Assembly (NCBI RefSeq): GCF_963576675.1
Contig: NC_088915.1
Location: 39,399,501-39,463,500 of the forward strand
Direction: 5' to 3'
Origin: Euphorbia lathyris
Lineage: Eukaryota > Streptophyta > Magnoliopsida > Malpighiales > Euphorbiaceae
Length of the DNA: 64,000 nucleotides
Part shown: positions 44,188-53,747 of the stretch, one piece after another
Position numbering within the stretch: position 1 is the first letter of the stretch
Layout: the number at the start of each line of letters is the position of its first letter
Notes under the pieces: model-generated
What the model was told of the DNA's origin: nothing
The model's input: only the letters and a program-made list of their open reading frames with translations
Database searches by the model: none
Made by a program: the position numbers and the translations under genes

Positions 44188-45650
44188 AAGGGAAGTTTCA
44201 TTCTCAGCATGGGCTTGGGTGCACAGCATCAGGGATTGCCAGAATCGCTAGACTTCAAGAGTCAGAAAACCCGGAGGGGTTTGGGATATGAGCTAGGAGG
44301 TTCGTCCAACAAAGGCTGCGAGGGGAAAGTACGCCTGAAGAAGTATTTTGTGAATGAGAGACATGGAAAGGTTTATTTAGGAGCTCGCGAGTCATGGACT
44401 AGCACTGAGGGAAAGATTCTGCCGGGCTTTGAGATTTTCAATGATATTACCAGCTGGGGCAAAGAGGAGGCGAGCTGCTTCGTGGAGGAGATCATGATGC
44501 TAGACCTGAATGTGAAGGAGCAGATTATCATTGCTAAGATAGCCGTGGGAGCGGCGGATGAACCGAGCACTTCCAAGGCCCATGAGAACCCCGATGATCA
44601 CAACTGTATTACTGTTTTGTTTGAATCTGACGATGTACTCGCCAAAACTATCAATAGAATGAATTCTGATTTTGCTTACTTGCTTTGCGTTGATTTTAAT
44701 TATTCCATGCATTCTCATTCATATAACATGCCTACATTTGAAATCAATGCAATAGAAATTTCAACTTTCTATCTTGGCACAGATGAAAATCCTAAACTTA
44801 TACAAATTGCTCAAGATTTAACTATTGAAGAGAGGAAAGAATTTGAGAGAATAATTAAAAAACACGAAATGGTATTTGTTTGGACATACGATGACATGCC
44901 AGGAATCGATAAATCAATCGTACCTCATCGTATTCAAACATACCCCGATGCTAAACCAGTAAAGAAAAAGCTTCGATGCATGAGGTCAGAATGGGCAGAT
45001 AAGATCAGAGAAGAGGTGAAGAAACAGCTCGAGATAGGTTTCATTGAAGTGATTGAAGATCCCCCATTGGTAGCAAACGTAGTGCCAATCGCAAAGAAAG
45101 ATGGCAAGGTGCAAATGTGCGTCGATTACAGAGATCTTAATAAGGCTTGCCCGAAAGACGAGTTCGTGCTACCTCAAATTGATGTGTTGATTGATAGTGC
45201 GGCATCAAGTGTCTTGCACACCAATATGGATGGCTTTATGGGTTACAATCAGGTTCAGATGGCCGAAAAACACAAAGCAAAGACCTCGTTCACCGCCGAA
45301 TCGGGGACGTATTGTTATATAGTCATGCCGTTTGGTTTGAAGAACGCAAGGGCAACCTATCAGCGAATTGCCACTGCACTATTCCATGACATGATGCACA
45401 AGGAGGTGGAGGTCTATGTGAACAATATGATAATCAAGTCAGATACGAGGGAGGGGCATTTCGCGGCATTAGAGAAGTTTTTGGCCCGAATCGAGGAGTT
45501 CAAGCTAAGGTTGAACCCGAAGAAGTGCTTCTTTGGTGTTTCGTCGGGGAAAATCTTGGGCTATGTGATTGGTAACAAGCAAATTGAAGTTGATCCAAAC
45601 AAAGTAAAAGCCATACAAGAAATGTCAACACTAAAAAATGAAAAATAAGT
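44188..45650 (+). pseudogene. Tat protease-RT linker and reverse transcriptase
   Basis: The linker has a G-patch-like stretch (GLPESLDFKSQKTRRGLGYE) and acidic and DDE-rich parts. RT begins RIIKKHEMVFVWTYDDMPGI. It continues with LRCMRSEWADKIREEVKKQL, VANVVPIAKKDGKVQMCVDYRDLNKACPKDEF, MDGFMGYNQVQM and YCYIVMPFGLKNARATYQR, then the catalytic loop VYVNNMIIKS. Tat RTs normally have YVDDM, so both catalytic aspartates are asparagine here. Both changes are G-to-A, consistent with deamination of methylated C on the other strand. A TAA ends the frame at 45646-45648. Confidence 0.8.
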
Positions 45651-48008
45651 GAGAGGGTTCCTACGACAAGTTTAGTATATCAATCGGTTCATAGCACAGC
45701 TCACCACGATCCACGAACCAATCTTCAAATTGTTACGAAAGGATCAACCAACGGTCTGGAATGACAAATGTCAGCAAGCGTTGGAGAGTATTCGGACCTA
45801 TTTGATTAATCCACCAGTTTTGAGGCCGCCTAAACTCGAAAAACTACTTCTCTTGTATGTAGCAATTGAGGAGCGATCAATTGGAGTAATGTTAGCCTAG
45901 GAGGGAGACACGGGGATATAACATGCAGTGTATTATCTGAGTAAGAAGTTTCTAGAATACGAGCTCAAGTATAATATGATTGAAAAGACATGTGTAGCAG
46001 TGGTGTGGCTAACAAAGAAGTTGCGACACTATTTTCAATCCTATAAGGTGATCATCATTTCTCAAATGGACCCCGTGAAGTATCTGTACCAAACTCCATC
46101 CTTGACGGGAAAGCTTGCTCGTTGGTTGTTGCTTCTGTCTGAGTTCGACATTGAATATGTAACGAAGAAGGTTATCAAGGGAAGAGCCATAGCTGAGTTT
46201 CTGGCTAAGCAACCTCTAAGCGCGGAAGAAGAAGAGATAAACTACGACTTCCCCGATGAACATCTGAATGCGATAGAGGTCATACCGTGGAAAAATACAC
46301 TTCGATGGAGCGGTCAATTCCAATAGAGTGGAGTGTTACTTATCACACCGGAGGGGGAAAGGATCCCAATGGAGAAGAAGTTATCGTTCCCTTTCACCAA
46401 CAATATGGCTGAGTATGAAGCATGCATATACGGGTTGGAATCATTAGCTGCACTAAGAGCATCAAATGTCGAGATTTGGGGTGACTCGAAGTTGATCATC
46501 GAACAAGCTCAGGGCAATTGGGAGGTGAGAGAAGAAAGGTTACACCCGTACCTAGACCAACTGGGAGGATTAGCACAAAGGTTAAGAGAATGCTGGTTCT
46601 ATCATGTGCCACGATCTCAGAACCAAGCAGCTGATGCTTTGGCTACTCTGGTGTCAGTTTGGGATAATCCACGGAATCTGGCTTCGAAGCCACTAGTGTT
46701 GTGAAGGTCTCACAAGCCATGCTACTAAGACATAATGTTGTTGGGGGTGGATGAGAAGCCTTCGTATTTCGATATCGTGAACTTCATGAAAGACGGAACT
46801 TATCCAGGGGAATCGGAACCGAGGGATCAGGCCGTGATCCGAAAGTTAGCCCAGGAATTCGTCATCCACAATGACTTGATTTACAAAAGGCACGTCGATG
46901 GGTTTCAATTGAGATGCTTAGATGAAGGAGAAGCCCGCGAAGTGATGGAGTCGGTGCACTCGGGAATTTGTGGAGCCCATATGGGAGGAGCAGTGTTGGC
47001 AAAGAAAATCTTAAGACAAGGCTTTTATTGGCTCACCATGGAAAGAGATTGCCACGAATATGCGAAGAAATGTCATGATTGTCAGATCCATAGAGATTAT
47101 AACCATTTGTCGGCTATGGAACTGCACGTGTTGGCACCTATTTGGTCGTTTGGAGCTTGGGGCATCGACATCATTGGTGAGGTGAGGCCTAATGCGTCAA
47201 ATGGACATAAATTCATTGTGGTTGCCATCGATTACTTCACCAAGTGGGTAGAAGCATAATCGTTTAGCAAGCTGGGGCCGAAGCAAATGAAGAAGTTCAT
47301 TGAGAAGCATCTGATCACTAGATTCGGGGTGCCTAATCACATAATCACAGATAATGGGGTCCAGTTTCAGGGAGAGGTGAAAAGTATTTTTCAGGAATAT
47401 GGCATCGAGCATCGCCAATCTTCTCCATATCGTCCGCAAGCTAATGGAGCAGTGGAAGTGGCAAATAAGAATCTTAAGAGGATCTTGGTAAAGACAGTGG
47501 AGTCACACCGGAATTGGCACGAATAGCTTCCGTTTGCTTTTTGGGCCTAGCGCACGATGATAAGAACGTCAACTGGGGCAACACCATTTTCCTTAGTGTA
47601 CGGGGCAGAAGCAATTCTGGCAGTTGAAATAGAGAAGCGATCGCTGAGAATTGTGGTAGAATCTGAGATTCCTGAAGTGGAATGGGTGAAGAAGCGGTAT
47701 GAACAGTTAGCATTAGTGGACGAGAAGAGGATGGAGGCCCTTTACCACGTACAATTCTACCAGAGAAGGATAGCCCAAGCCTTTATAACAAAAAGGTAAA
47801 GGTTAGTCCTATTAAAGAAGGTGACATGGTGCTGAAGCAGATCCGGATGACGCACACTGATCCCAGGGGCAAGTTTAGGTTGAATTGGGAAGGACCATTC
47901 CTTGTGAAGAAGATGCTAAGAAAAGGGGCGGTGAAACTAATCACAATGGATGGCATTGTGTTCTCCGAGCCTACCAACCTGGACAAGCTCAAGAAGTACT
48001 TTTCGTGA
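45651..48008 (+). pseudogene. Tat RNase H, archaeal-type RNase H and integrase (second block)
   Basis: RNase H start (about 45660-45925) is broken by stops (RQV*YINRF; ML A*EGDT). Frame 45928-46326 reads YYLSKKFLEYELKYNMIEKTCVAVVWLTKKLR. A frameshift and deletion near 46315 damage the second RNase H (NNMAEYEACIYGLESL, IWGDSKLIIEQAQGNWEVREE). Integrase: HSGICGAHMGGAVLAKKILRQGFYWLTM..CHDCQIH, core AWGIDIIGEV, IITDNGVQF and SPYRPQANGAVEVANKNLKR. The C-terminal domain TNLDKLKKYFS follows GKFRLNWEGPFLV. Several stops (46705, 47257-47259, 47524-47526, 47797-47799) break it. Confidence 0.8.
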
Positions 48009-49023
48009 AAAGAGAAAAAAAAGAAAATAAAAATTCCCGATAGGTTGAAAACCCGCAAAGGGCAATCTATGCAATAGCAAGAGACATCCCAATAAGTGAA
48101 AACCTTAACAGGCGCTCATTTCCAAATTCCAGGATAATAAAAGGAGAGATAGATTGGAATAGTTATATTTTGAGCAATTACAAAAATAATGTATAAGTGG
48201 CTAAGTATTCCTATTGATTGTAAATAAATGAAAACATGAATATATTCGAAGAGAATGATTGGAATAGTTATGATTGACTAAATGCATAGTATTATAAATC
48301 ACGAGTTGTACATTTCTTTTCTTTGCTACCAAATAAAAAGCCTAAATAAACACCAATTTCCCTCCATATATACAGTTATACATCGTGGTAATACTAATAA
48401 AAGAAAACGACAAAGAAAAATAATAGCAGTGAAATCAAGGGGGGAGGAAATCTAAAATCTGACAAGTGCCCCGGTGGACCAAAATCTACGAAGTAAGAAG
48501 CTCCCTCCAAGGCTAAGGCCTCCTCCGCAATTCGATGGGCCTCCTCAGCAGCCCGTCAACCCTCATCTGCAACTCAACGACCCTCCACCGCGGCCCGCCA
48601 ACCCTCCTCAGCGACTTGGCGGGCCCTCTGCTTCCACACGACTCATCTCCTTGGCTGTTCGGCCACGCTCCTCCCAGCCAGAGTGCTTATCCTCCATCTC
48701 CCGATAGTGGCGTCCGATCCTAGCATCAGCATCCCGATGTGTCTCCTCTCGCTGAGCCGCTACGCCCTCATGTACTCTCTGGTCCAACGAATAAATGTCC
48801 CCTGAAAACAAAATGTCAAAAAATATAAGACTTACTCTGCATTCATTCATAAACATATGCATGCCTCTCACTACATTATGATACACAATAAAATAAATGC
48901 TCACCAGGTGATCAGCGTGACTTAAGTCTCCCATGAAGAGTGAACGGCATGAGGAGGATCGAAGGGTATCACTGAGGTAAATGCCGAGGGGGCCATCTGG
49001 GTGCCAAGATAGGCCACGTCCGC
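48009..49023. other. Tat 3' region with antisense coiled-coil sequence
   Basis: GAAAACCCGCAAAGGGC-type sequence follows integrase, as in Tat 3' regions. An AT-rich stretch leads to the minus-strand coiled-coil frame (48470-48934). The region is cut at 49024 by the start of the Gy-II LTR. No 3' LTR of the Tat element is found. Confidence 0.4.
48470..48934 (-). pseudogene. antisense coiled-coil ORF remnant of the Tat element
   Basis: Reading on the minus strand, 48934-48608 gives VHEGVAAQREETHRDADARI and REMEDKHSGWEERGRTAKEM. After one stop the frame continues RQVAEEGWRAAVEG and AEEAHRIAEEALALEGASY. The A/E/R-rich heptads and repeated AEEGWRAA units indicate a long coiled coil. Extra ORFs between pol and the 3' LTR on the antisense strand are known in Tat-lineage elements, and many end in such coils. 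The N-terminal domain is not recognisable. The plus-strand frames here are shadows. Confidence 0.45.
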
Positions 49024-50690
49024 TGATAGGGGCGTTTTGTCCCTATCTTTTAGCGTGATTTACGGTTTAATTTTGGATTAAATAAATAAGTTTAATTGCA
49101 AAAATAGAGTGTTTTAATAAAATAACGAAATAAAAATAAAATCCGTACTTTCGGTTAATTATCTTTATTTTTGATTAATTTAGAAAATAAAACGTCAAGC
49201 TAACTCGGCTCTCGAGAATTGTATTTCAGGTACGAGTAATGAGCAAAAATCCACCGACATACATGGGGCGTATCACCCTCCACGCGGGGCGTGGAACACC
49301 AAGTCAGAAATAATTGCTCAATCCGCAGGCACCACGTGGGACTTACCCACTTCCACGCGGGGCGTCCTACCTTACACGCGGGGCGTATAAGCAATGATAA
49401 GCTCAATCATGAATGTCAGACTGCATGGTCTTCCAAGTCAACTGCTCTCACGCGGGGCGTCCCAACTTACACGCGGGGCGTATATGGGAAGTTCGTTAAT
49501 CTAAAGTTCCAAGGACTCACATACGCGAGGCGTCCGCTAGGCCATGCGAGGCGTAAAAGACACATTTCAAGCCATTAAATCTCAGGAGCTCAACCACGCG
49601 GAGCGTACCCCAGTCTACGTGGGGCGTGGTTGAGACAACAAGATCTGAATTTGGTCCACATGCAGGAGATTTCTGACGTAATGGGTCAATACGCGGGGCG
49701 TCCCCTAGCATACGCGGGGCGTGTCATGGGAATTCTGCAGAAATAATGTATCTACATGCTTGTATCTTGTGAACTTACAATTCTACCCCTAGCTTGATGT
49801 GTATAAATAAGAGTGACTAGCACTCATTTAGATATCTAGAATTTTATGTATTGAGTTCTTGCTATATAGTTTTAGATTTTAGACTCAGATTTTACATAGC
49901 AAAATTCTATCACCTTGATGCTTGTTCGTTTATTCCGGCATTCCGTCAAAGTTCCGTTCTACCTTCGTTCACCAAGCTTGAGGGTTCCACCTCCAAGTCT
50001 TAAGAGACGGCCTTGAGTCCGGTTAGCTAGTTCCGAGGGTGGATTCTTCCCTTTTCACTTGCTAATTAGCTTGTACTCTTCCTATGTACTAGGCTTGGTT
50101 GTATTCCATATTTACATTTTCCATATTTATAATTTATGATTCACAATCTCTTTTTCTATATATGTGTTGATGTTTGTTACTTGCGTAATTGATTATCGTG
50201 TAGGGGAACGCAATTTCCGACGCCATTCGGGCTATCTTTAGGGATTCATATAGGTGTTGCCTTACCGGAAGTGACGCACCGGAAACCGTAGGAATTGACA
50301 AGCCACGGAACTTACGGGCCCTAATTTCTAATCCCAAGCATTAGACACACCTTGGCTAGGAACCACGTAGTCTAAGTACTTCACGGGTCGGTCACACTAC
50401 ACGTAGTCGTCATTGCAAAAGTAAATCATCAACCGTATATATTGGGAGTCATTGTTTATCATATTTATAACTTATCACCATCCATATCATTTCGTAGAGT
50501 TTTCGCTATATAAATCTGTCTCACTTATAGTTAGGAGTAGTTTGTAGTTGTTTCCCACATCAACTCAAAGTACTCACCGCTTAGATAACGTATAAAACCG
50601 AGTCGTCTAATACTTGTAGTTATAAATCCCGTGGATTCAATACCCGGTCTTAACCAGATTATTACTTGATACGACGGGGTATACTTGCCC
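49024..50690 (+). repeat. Gy-II 5' LTR (3' boundary approximate)
   Basis: It starts TGATAGGGGCG. U3 contains motif cluster I (49261-49722) and a TATA box TATAAATA at 49802-49809, 80 bp after the last motif. A leader follows. The end is placed near the GATACGACGGGGTATACTTGCCCC block (about 50669-50692), which resembles Athila LTR ends. The true CA terminus and any primer site are not evident, so the boundary is uncertain. Confidence 0.5.
49261..49722 (+). promoter_or_regulatory. Gy-II motif cluster I: six direct pairs of ACGCGGGGCGT
   Basis: 11-mer starts: 49261/49282, 49355/49376, 49450/49471, 49523/49544, 49596/49617, 49691/49712. Every pair has exactly 21 bp start to start (10-bp spacer, mostly C/T/A). 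Pairs recur every 73 or 94-95 bp. A weaker copy at 49334 also fits the 21-bp step. Variants are mostly G-to-A or C-to-T (ACGCGAGGCGT, ACGCGGAGCGT, ACGTGGGGCGT, ATGCGAGGCGT). All lie upstream of the TATA box at 49802. Confidence 0.85.
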
Positions 50691-50729
50691 CTAAGTAATA
50701 GCGTCTAGTAGAGATAGACGTCTCCTCTT

Positions 50730-50936
50730 GATTCAACCGCGGACGAATCAATTAGAGATACCAATCCGGTTGGTCAAAATGAAAAGCTCGAGTTAATTAA
50801 GCTTTCTCAAGTGGATTCTCCAAACAATGAAGGTTGTCTCAATTGCGAGGAAACGGAAATCGATGAGCCGGTTGTGTGTAAACCCATGGAAAAGAATCCA
50901 AAACTAGAAGAGTTTGAGGTTCCTTCTAACTCGTAA
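50730..50936 (+). pseudogene. short Gy-II internal coding remnant
   Basis: An open stretch without an obvious ATG reads DESIRDTNPVGQNEKLELIK, SQVDSPNNEGCLNCEETEID and EPVVCKPMEKNPKLEEFEVP, ending SNS and TAA at about 50934. It is acidic and hydrophilic, with no known motif. It may be the last trace of the gag-pol region left after the large internal deletion. The assignment is tentative. Confidence 0.3.
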
Positions 50937-51299
50937 TATTTCACTCTTTTTGAACTATCAAAGGAGTTAAAGAGGGAGCAAACTAAACTCTTCAATAATT
51001 TCTTTAAATATAGTTTTTGGTTTTCGTTAAATTTCTTTGAAACTAACAACCCGTTTTGTAGGTACGGATTGTTTATTCAAGAATTTGCATTTCTAACGCG
51101 AATGGAAGCATACACCTAGGAGGAAATTCTAAATCGAGCTCACTGACTATAAAGTAGCGCTTCTTGGGAGGCAACCCGAGCTCGAATAAGGGAGTTTTCT
51201 TCCCCAATTTTTGTTTCCCGCATTTTCTTTCCCAATTTTGTTTCTTTTAAATTAATAAACTCGTAAAAAAAAACAAATCCCATTAACATACAAAGTCTT

Positions 51300-51937
51300 A
51301 CGCGGGGCGCCGTACCATCCACGCCCCGCGTCCTTGGTCCAGCCAATTCGCAACTAAAAATAACGGTCACACGGGGCGTACACACTACCACGCCTCGCAT
51401 AACCTTCGACCGTTAGGTTTTTTCTCGAATAATCGCCACGTGTAAGGACACGCGGGGTGCCCCCTAAGGCACGACCCGCGTATCCTAAGGGAATTGCGAA
51501 TTGCAACTCCCCATGGAAGCTTTTTCCCTTCCACCTCTCCCATCACTCTTTCCTTTTCCCCAAAAATCTTTCCCACTTCTCCACTCCACCTCTTCTTACA
51601 TCCAATCACCCTTCCCCTTTTCAAATTCAAACTTCTTTAAACTTCCCTCTTCATTACTTTTCCTTTAACCACCCTCTTAATTACTTGTTAAAATAATAAA
51701 AACATTAAATAACAATTAAAACCCATAAAAATTCAAAAAACTCTCTGAAAAACCGAAAAATACTTCCTCTTCCTTCTTCCACGCGGAGCGTACCCACAGG
51801 CATGCCCCGCGTCCTCGCCATTCTCCCACATATTTTTGGCCAGGAGGTGCGATACGCGTGGCGTGCCGTGCCATTTGTCGCGTCGAATAAGATCAGGAGG
51901 AGGGATACGCGTGGCGTGGCCCCTTCACGCCCCGCGT
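51300..51937 (+). promoter_or_regulatory. Gy-II motif cluster II: inverted pairs ACGCGGGGCGT / ACGCCCCGCGT
   Basis: Pairs: 51300/51321, 51369/51390, 51450/51471, 51781/51802 (all 21 bp start to start) and 51907/51927 (20 bp). A lone motif is at 51854. Here the second 11-mer is the reverse complement of the first, so each pair is a palindrome with a 10-bp gap. The cluster ends 46 bp before a TATA-like TATTTATA at 51983. Confidence 0.8.
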
Positions 51938-51982
51938 ACCCCTCTGGGAATTCGAATTTCACTTGGATTCCCACTCCTCCCC

Positions 51983-51990
51983 TATTTATA
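51983..51990 (+). promoter_or_regulatory. TATA-like box upstream of the Gy-II accessory ORF
   Basis: TATTTATA precedes a C/T-rich leader (TTCCCTCACACTCACTC) and lies 89 bp before the ATG at 52079. It suggests the ORF has its own promoter downstream of motif cluster II. Confidence 0.4.
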
Positions 51991-52078
51991 CCCCTTCCTT
52001 TCCCCCAACTTCTTCCCTCACACTCACTCTAACCCCCCACACTCATTCACAACTCTTCCTTCCTCCTTCACTACCACC

Positions 52079-52954
52079 ATGACAAGAAGCAAGCGACCCA
52101 CTAGTGACCATCCCCCACGGGCCACTCGTGCCCGCTCTTCTCGTTCTTCCCAAAATCGACAATCACCACCACCACCCGAAAGGGAAGAAACACCGCCACT
52201 CACCCGCCAATATCGGGCTCCTTTTCATCTCCTCACCGAAGAAGAGGCCCTATCCTACCAAACCCTCTCTGCTGCCCATATCATGGAACTCCCGTACATC
52301 AACCGTATCACTCTCGATCGTTACAACCTTGGAAGTGCTTTCGAGGATCGCCTCCACACTCTCAATTGGCATGATCACTTTCGTGCACGCCAACACGTTT
52401 ACCCCTCGTTGGTCGTGGAGTTCTACACCACCCTTGAGTCTAATGGAGTTCCCAGTGCCGCCCTCTTCAACTTCCGCCTTCACAACCGCCCATTTTCCAT
52501 CGACACACAGTGGCTCCGCAACCATTTCACAATGCAAGCGGATGCCAGCATAGCACATTGGCCCGAGGGTGTCTCCCCTCGTGACTTTTGGACCTCCATC
52601 ACCGGGTCCGACGATTATGACATCTCCAATCTCCGCCCGAGATGCATCCGCGATCCCATCCTCCAACTTTTCCACCGCTTCATCAATTTTTACGTCTCGG
52701 GGAAGTCCGAAGCCACCAAGGTCAATAAGCACGAGCTTCTGGCCCTCTATTGTTGTGCAAACGATCTCACTTACGACCTCTCCTACCTCGTGACTGTCCA
52801 CCTCCACCACATGCCCACCCGGAAACGTGCCAAACTCGGGTTGGGCAATCTCATCACAATCTTCGCCACCTCCGCTCTCGGCGAAGCCGCCTTTGACCGC
52901 CTTCCCAGCTTGGAGCCGCGGCCCTTGGACAAAAACGCCTTCAAATCCCTCTAG
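52079..52954 (+). CDS. Gy-II accessory protein core (putative plant transposon protein family)
   Basis: Start ATG at 52079 is chosen for its ACCACCATGAC context and position after the leader; the frame is open further upstream but that part is UTR-like. The 291-codon product has a basic, Ser/Pro-rich N-terminus (TRSKRPTSDHPPRATRARSS, PPPPEREETPP). The family core is LNWHDHFRARQHVYPSLVVEFYTTL, FRLHNRPFSIDTQWLRNHF, GVSPRDFWTSITG and LQLFHRFINFYVSGKSEATKVNKHELL, then RAKLGLGNLITIFATSALG. It stops at TAG (52952-52954) after KNAFKSL, where ORF B of Gy-I would continue into a linker and coiled coil; those are found just downstream. Codon use is strikingly C-rich at third positions compared with Gy-I. 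Function is unknown. Confidence 0.75.
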   Translation: MTRSKRPTSDHPPRATRARSSRSSQNRQSPPPPEREETPPLTRQYRAPFHLLTEEEALSYQTLSAAHIMELPYINRITLDRYNLGSAFEDRLHTLNWHDHFRARQHVYPSLVVEFYTTLESNGVPSAALFNFRLHNRPFSIDTQWLRNHFTMQADASIAHWPEGVSPRDFWTSITGSDDYDISNLRPRCIRDPILQLFHRFINFYVSGKSEATKVNKHELLALYCCANDLTYDLSYLVTVHLHHMPTRKRAKLGLGNLITIFATSALGEAAFDRLPSLEPRPLDKNAFKSL

Positions 52955-53337
52955 CGCCCCGCCTCCGGGACGGGTGAAAGTTCGGGGACGGCCAACCCCA
53001 CGAGGACGAGGGATCGGACTCGGACATGGGCCTAAACTTTAGCCCACCGCCCAACCACGATTTCAACTCTATATATGCCCGGTTGGACGCCTTGGAAGGC
53101 CAACAACGTCAAGATCGCACCCACTTTGATTCTCAATTCGCCAACCTCAACACCCGTTTTGACACCCTTGAGGCTAATCGCCTCATGGACCATTCCACCT
53201 TCATCACCCGTTTCAACTCCATTGAGGCCCAACGGTGTGAGGATCGGGCCAATCTCGACGCTCGTTTCGACGCCCTCACCAACGCCTTCTTCACCCACTT
53301 TAACGTTCACGGCAATCCTCCTTCGCCTCCACCCTAA
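52955..53337 (+). pseudogene. Gy-II accessory protein C-terminal tail (detached)
   Basis: After the TAG, translation of the same frame gives an Arg/Thr/Gly-rich linker. A frameshift near 53030 leads to frame 53026-53337: RLDALEGQQRQDRTHFDSQF, NTRFDTLEANR, RFNSIEAQRCEDRANLDARF and the ending NPPSPPP. The repeated RFD-L-A units make a coiled coil, and the PSPP ending parallels the Gy-I ORF B tail (PSPPDSPT). So one stop plus one shift separates core and tail. Confidence 0.65.
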
Positions 53338-53569
53338 TTTCCATTTGTTTTTATGTTATTTCGTTGTCATATGTCTTTCCTTTTTCGTGTTTATGTTTTT
53401 CGTTCGTGTTTTTATGGTATTATCTTTTATGTTTTTCTTGTACTTTCGTTCTCTTTTACTTACTATATATGTTTCTTTTTCCCTTCTTATTATTTTTCTT
53501 TGTGTTTGGTTTTGTTTATTTCCGCTTTCCGTGTTCGTTTTTCTGTTTATACGTGAGTTAATAATGCAC

Positions 53570-53747
53570 ACGTGGGGCGTGAACCATTCCACGCCTCGCG
53601 TGCCCAACCTTCTGCCTTCCGGACTGGCCTAAAACTCGGCACACGTGGAGCGTCCTTCTAAGTGCGCCCCGCATATCCGTGTCTCTAGCCTCCAATTGCT
53701 TAATTTGCATCTCCTACGCGGGGCGCCCCCCTGGGTACGCCACGCGT
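53570..53747 (+). promoter_or_regulatory. Gy-II motif cluster III: three inverted 11-mer pairs at 73-bp period
   Basis: Pairs 53570/53591, 53643/53664 and 53716/53737 are each 21 bp start to start and repeat every 73 bp exactly. Left members are ACGTGGGGCGT, ACGTGGAGCGT, ACGCGGGGCGC; right members are reverse-complement forms. They lie in the 3' UTR after the accessory ORF. Confidence 0.8.

Larger units (their letters stand above)
43034..48008 (+). mobile_element. Tat-lineage pol, rearranged (partial duplication)
   Basis: Domain order is RNase H end, second (archaeal-type) RNase H, integrase zinc finger, then protease-RT linker, RT, RNase H, second RNase H and integrase. The first block (43034-44187) duplicates 45971-47112. 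The dual RNase H is diagnostic of the Tat/Ogre lineage. The copy lacks gag, protease core and both LTRs. Confidence 0.8.

Noticed and set aside
49261..49722. 21-bp period as a sign of 21-nt siRNA phasing
   Set aside because: Phasing is a property of processing and is not encoded as a DNA repeat period. Two helical turns explain 21 bp together with 73 and 94-95 bp better.
51836..52078. Upstream extension of the Gy-II accessory ORF
   Set aside because: The frame is open but covers motif cluster II, the TATA-like box and a C/T-rich leader. The ATG at 52079 has the better context and matches the start position in Gy-I.
52104..53632. Overlapping long plus and minus frames around the Gy-II ORF (for example 52250-52810 minus, 53075-53632 plus)
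   Set aside because: They are shadows caused by C-rich third codon positions and carry no recognisable domain.
49261..53747. CRISPR-like array suggested by regularly spaced short repeats
   Set aside because: Repeats are 11 bp in pairs, spacers are not unique protospacer-size units, the orientation changes between clusters, and the context is a plant retrotransposon.
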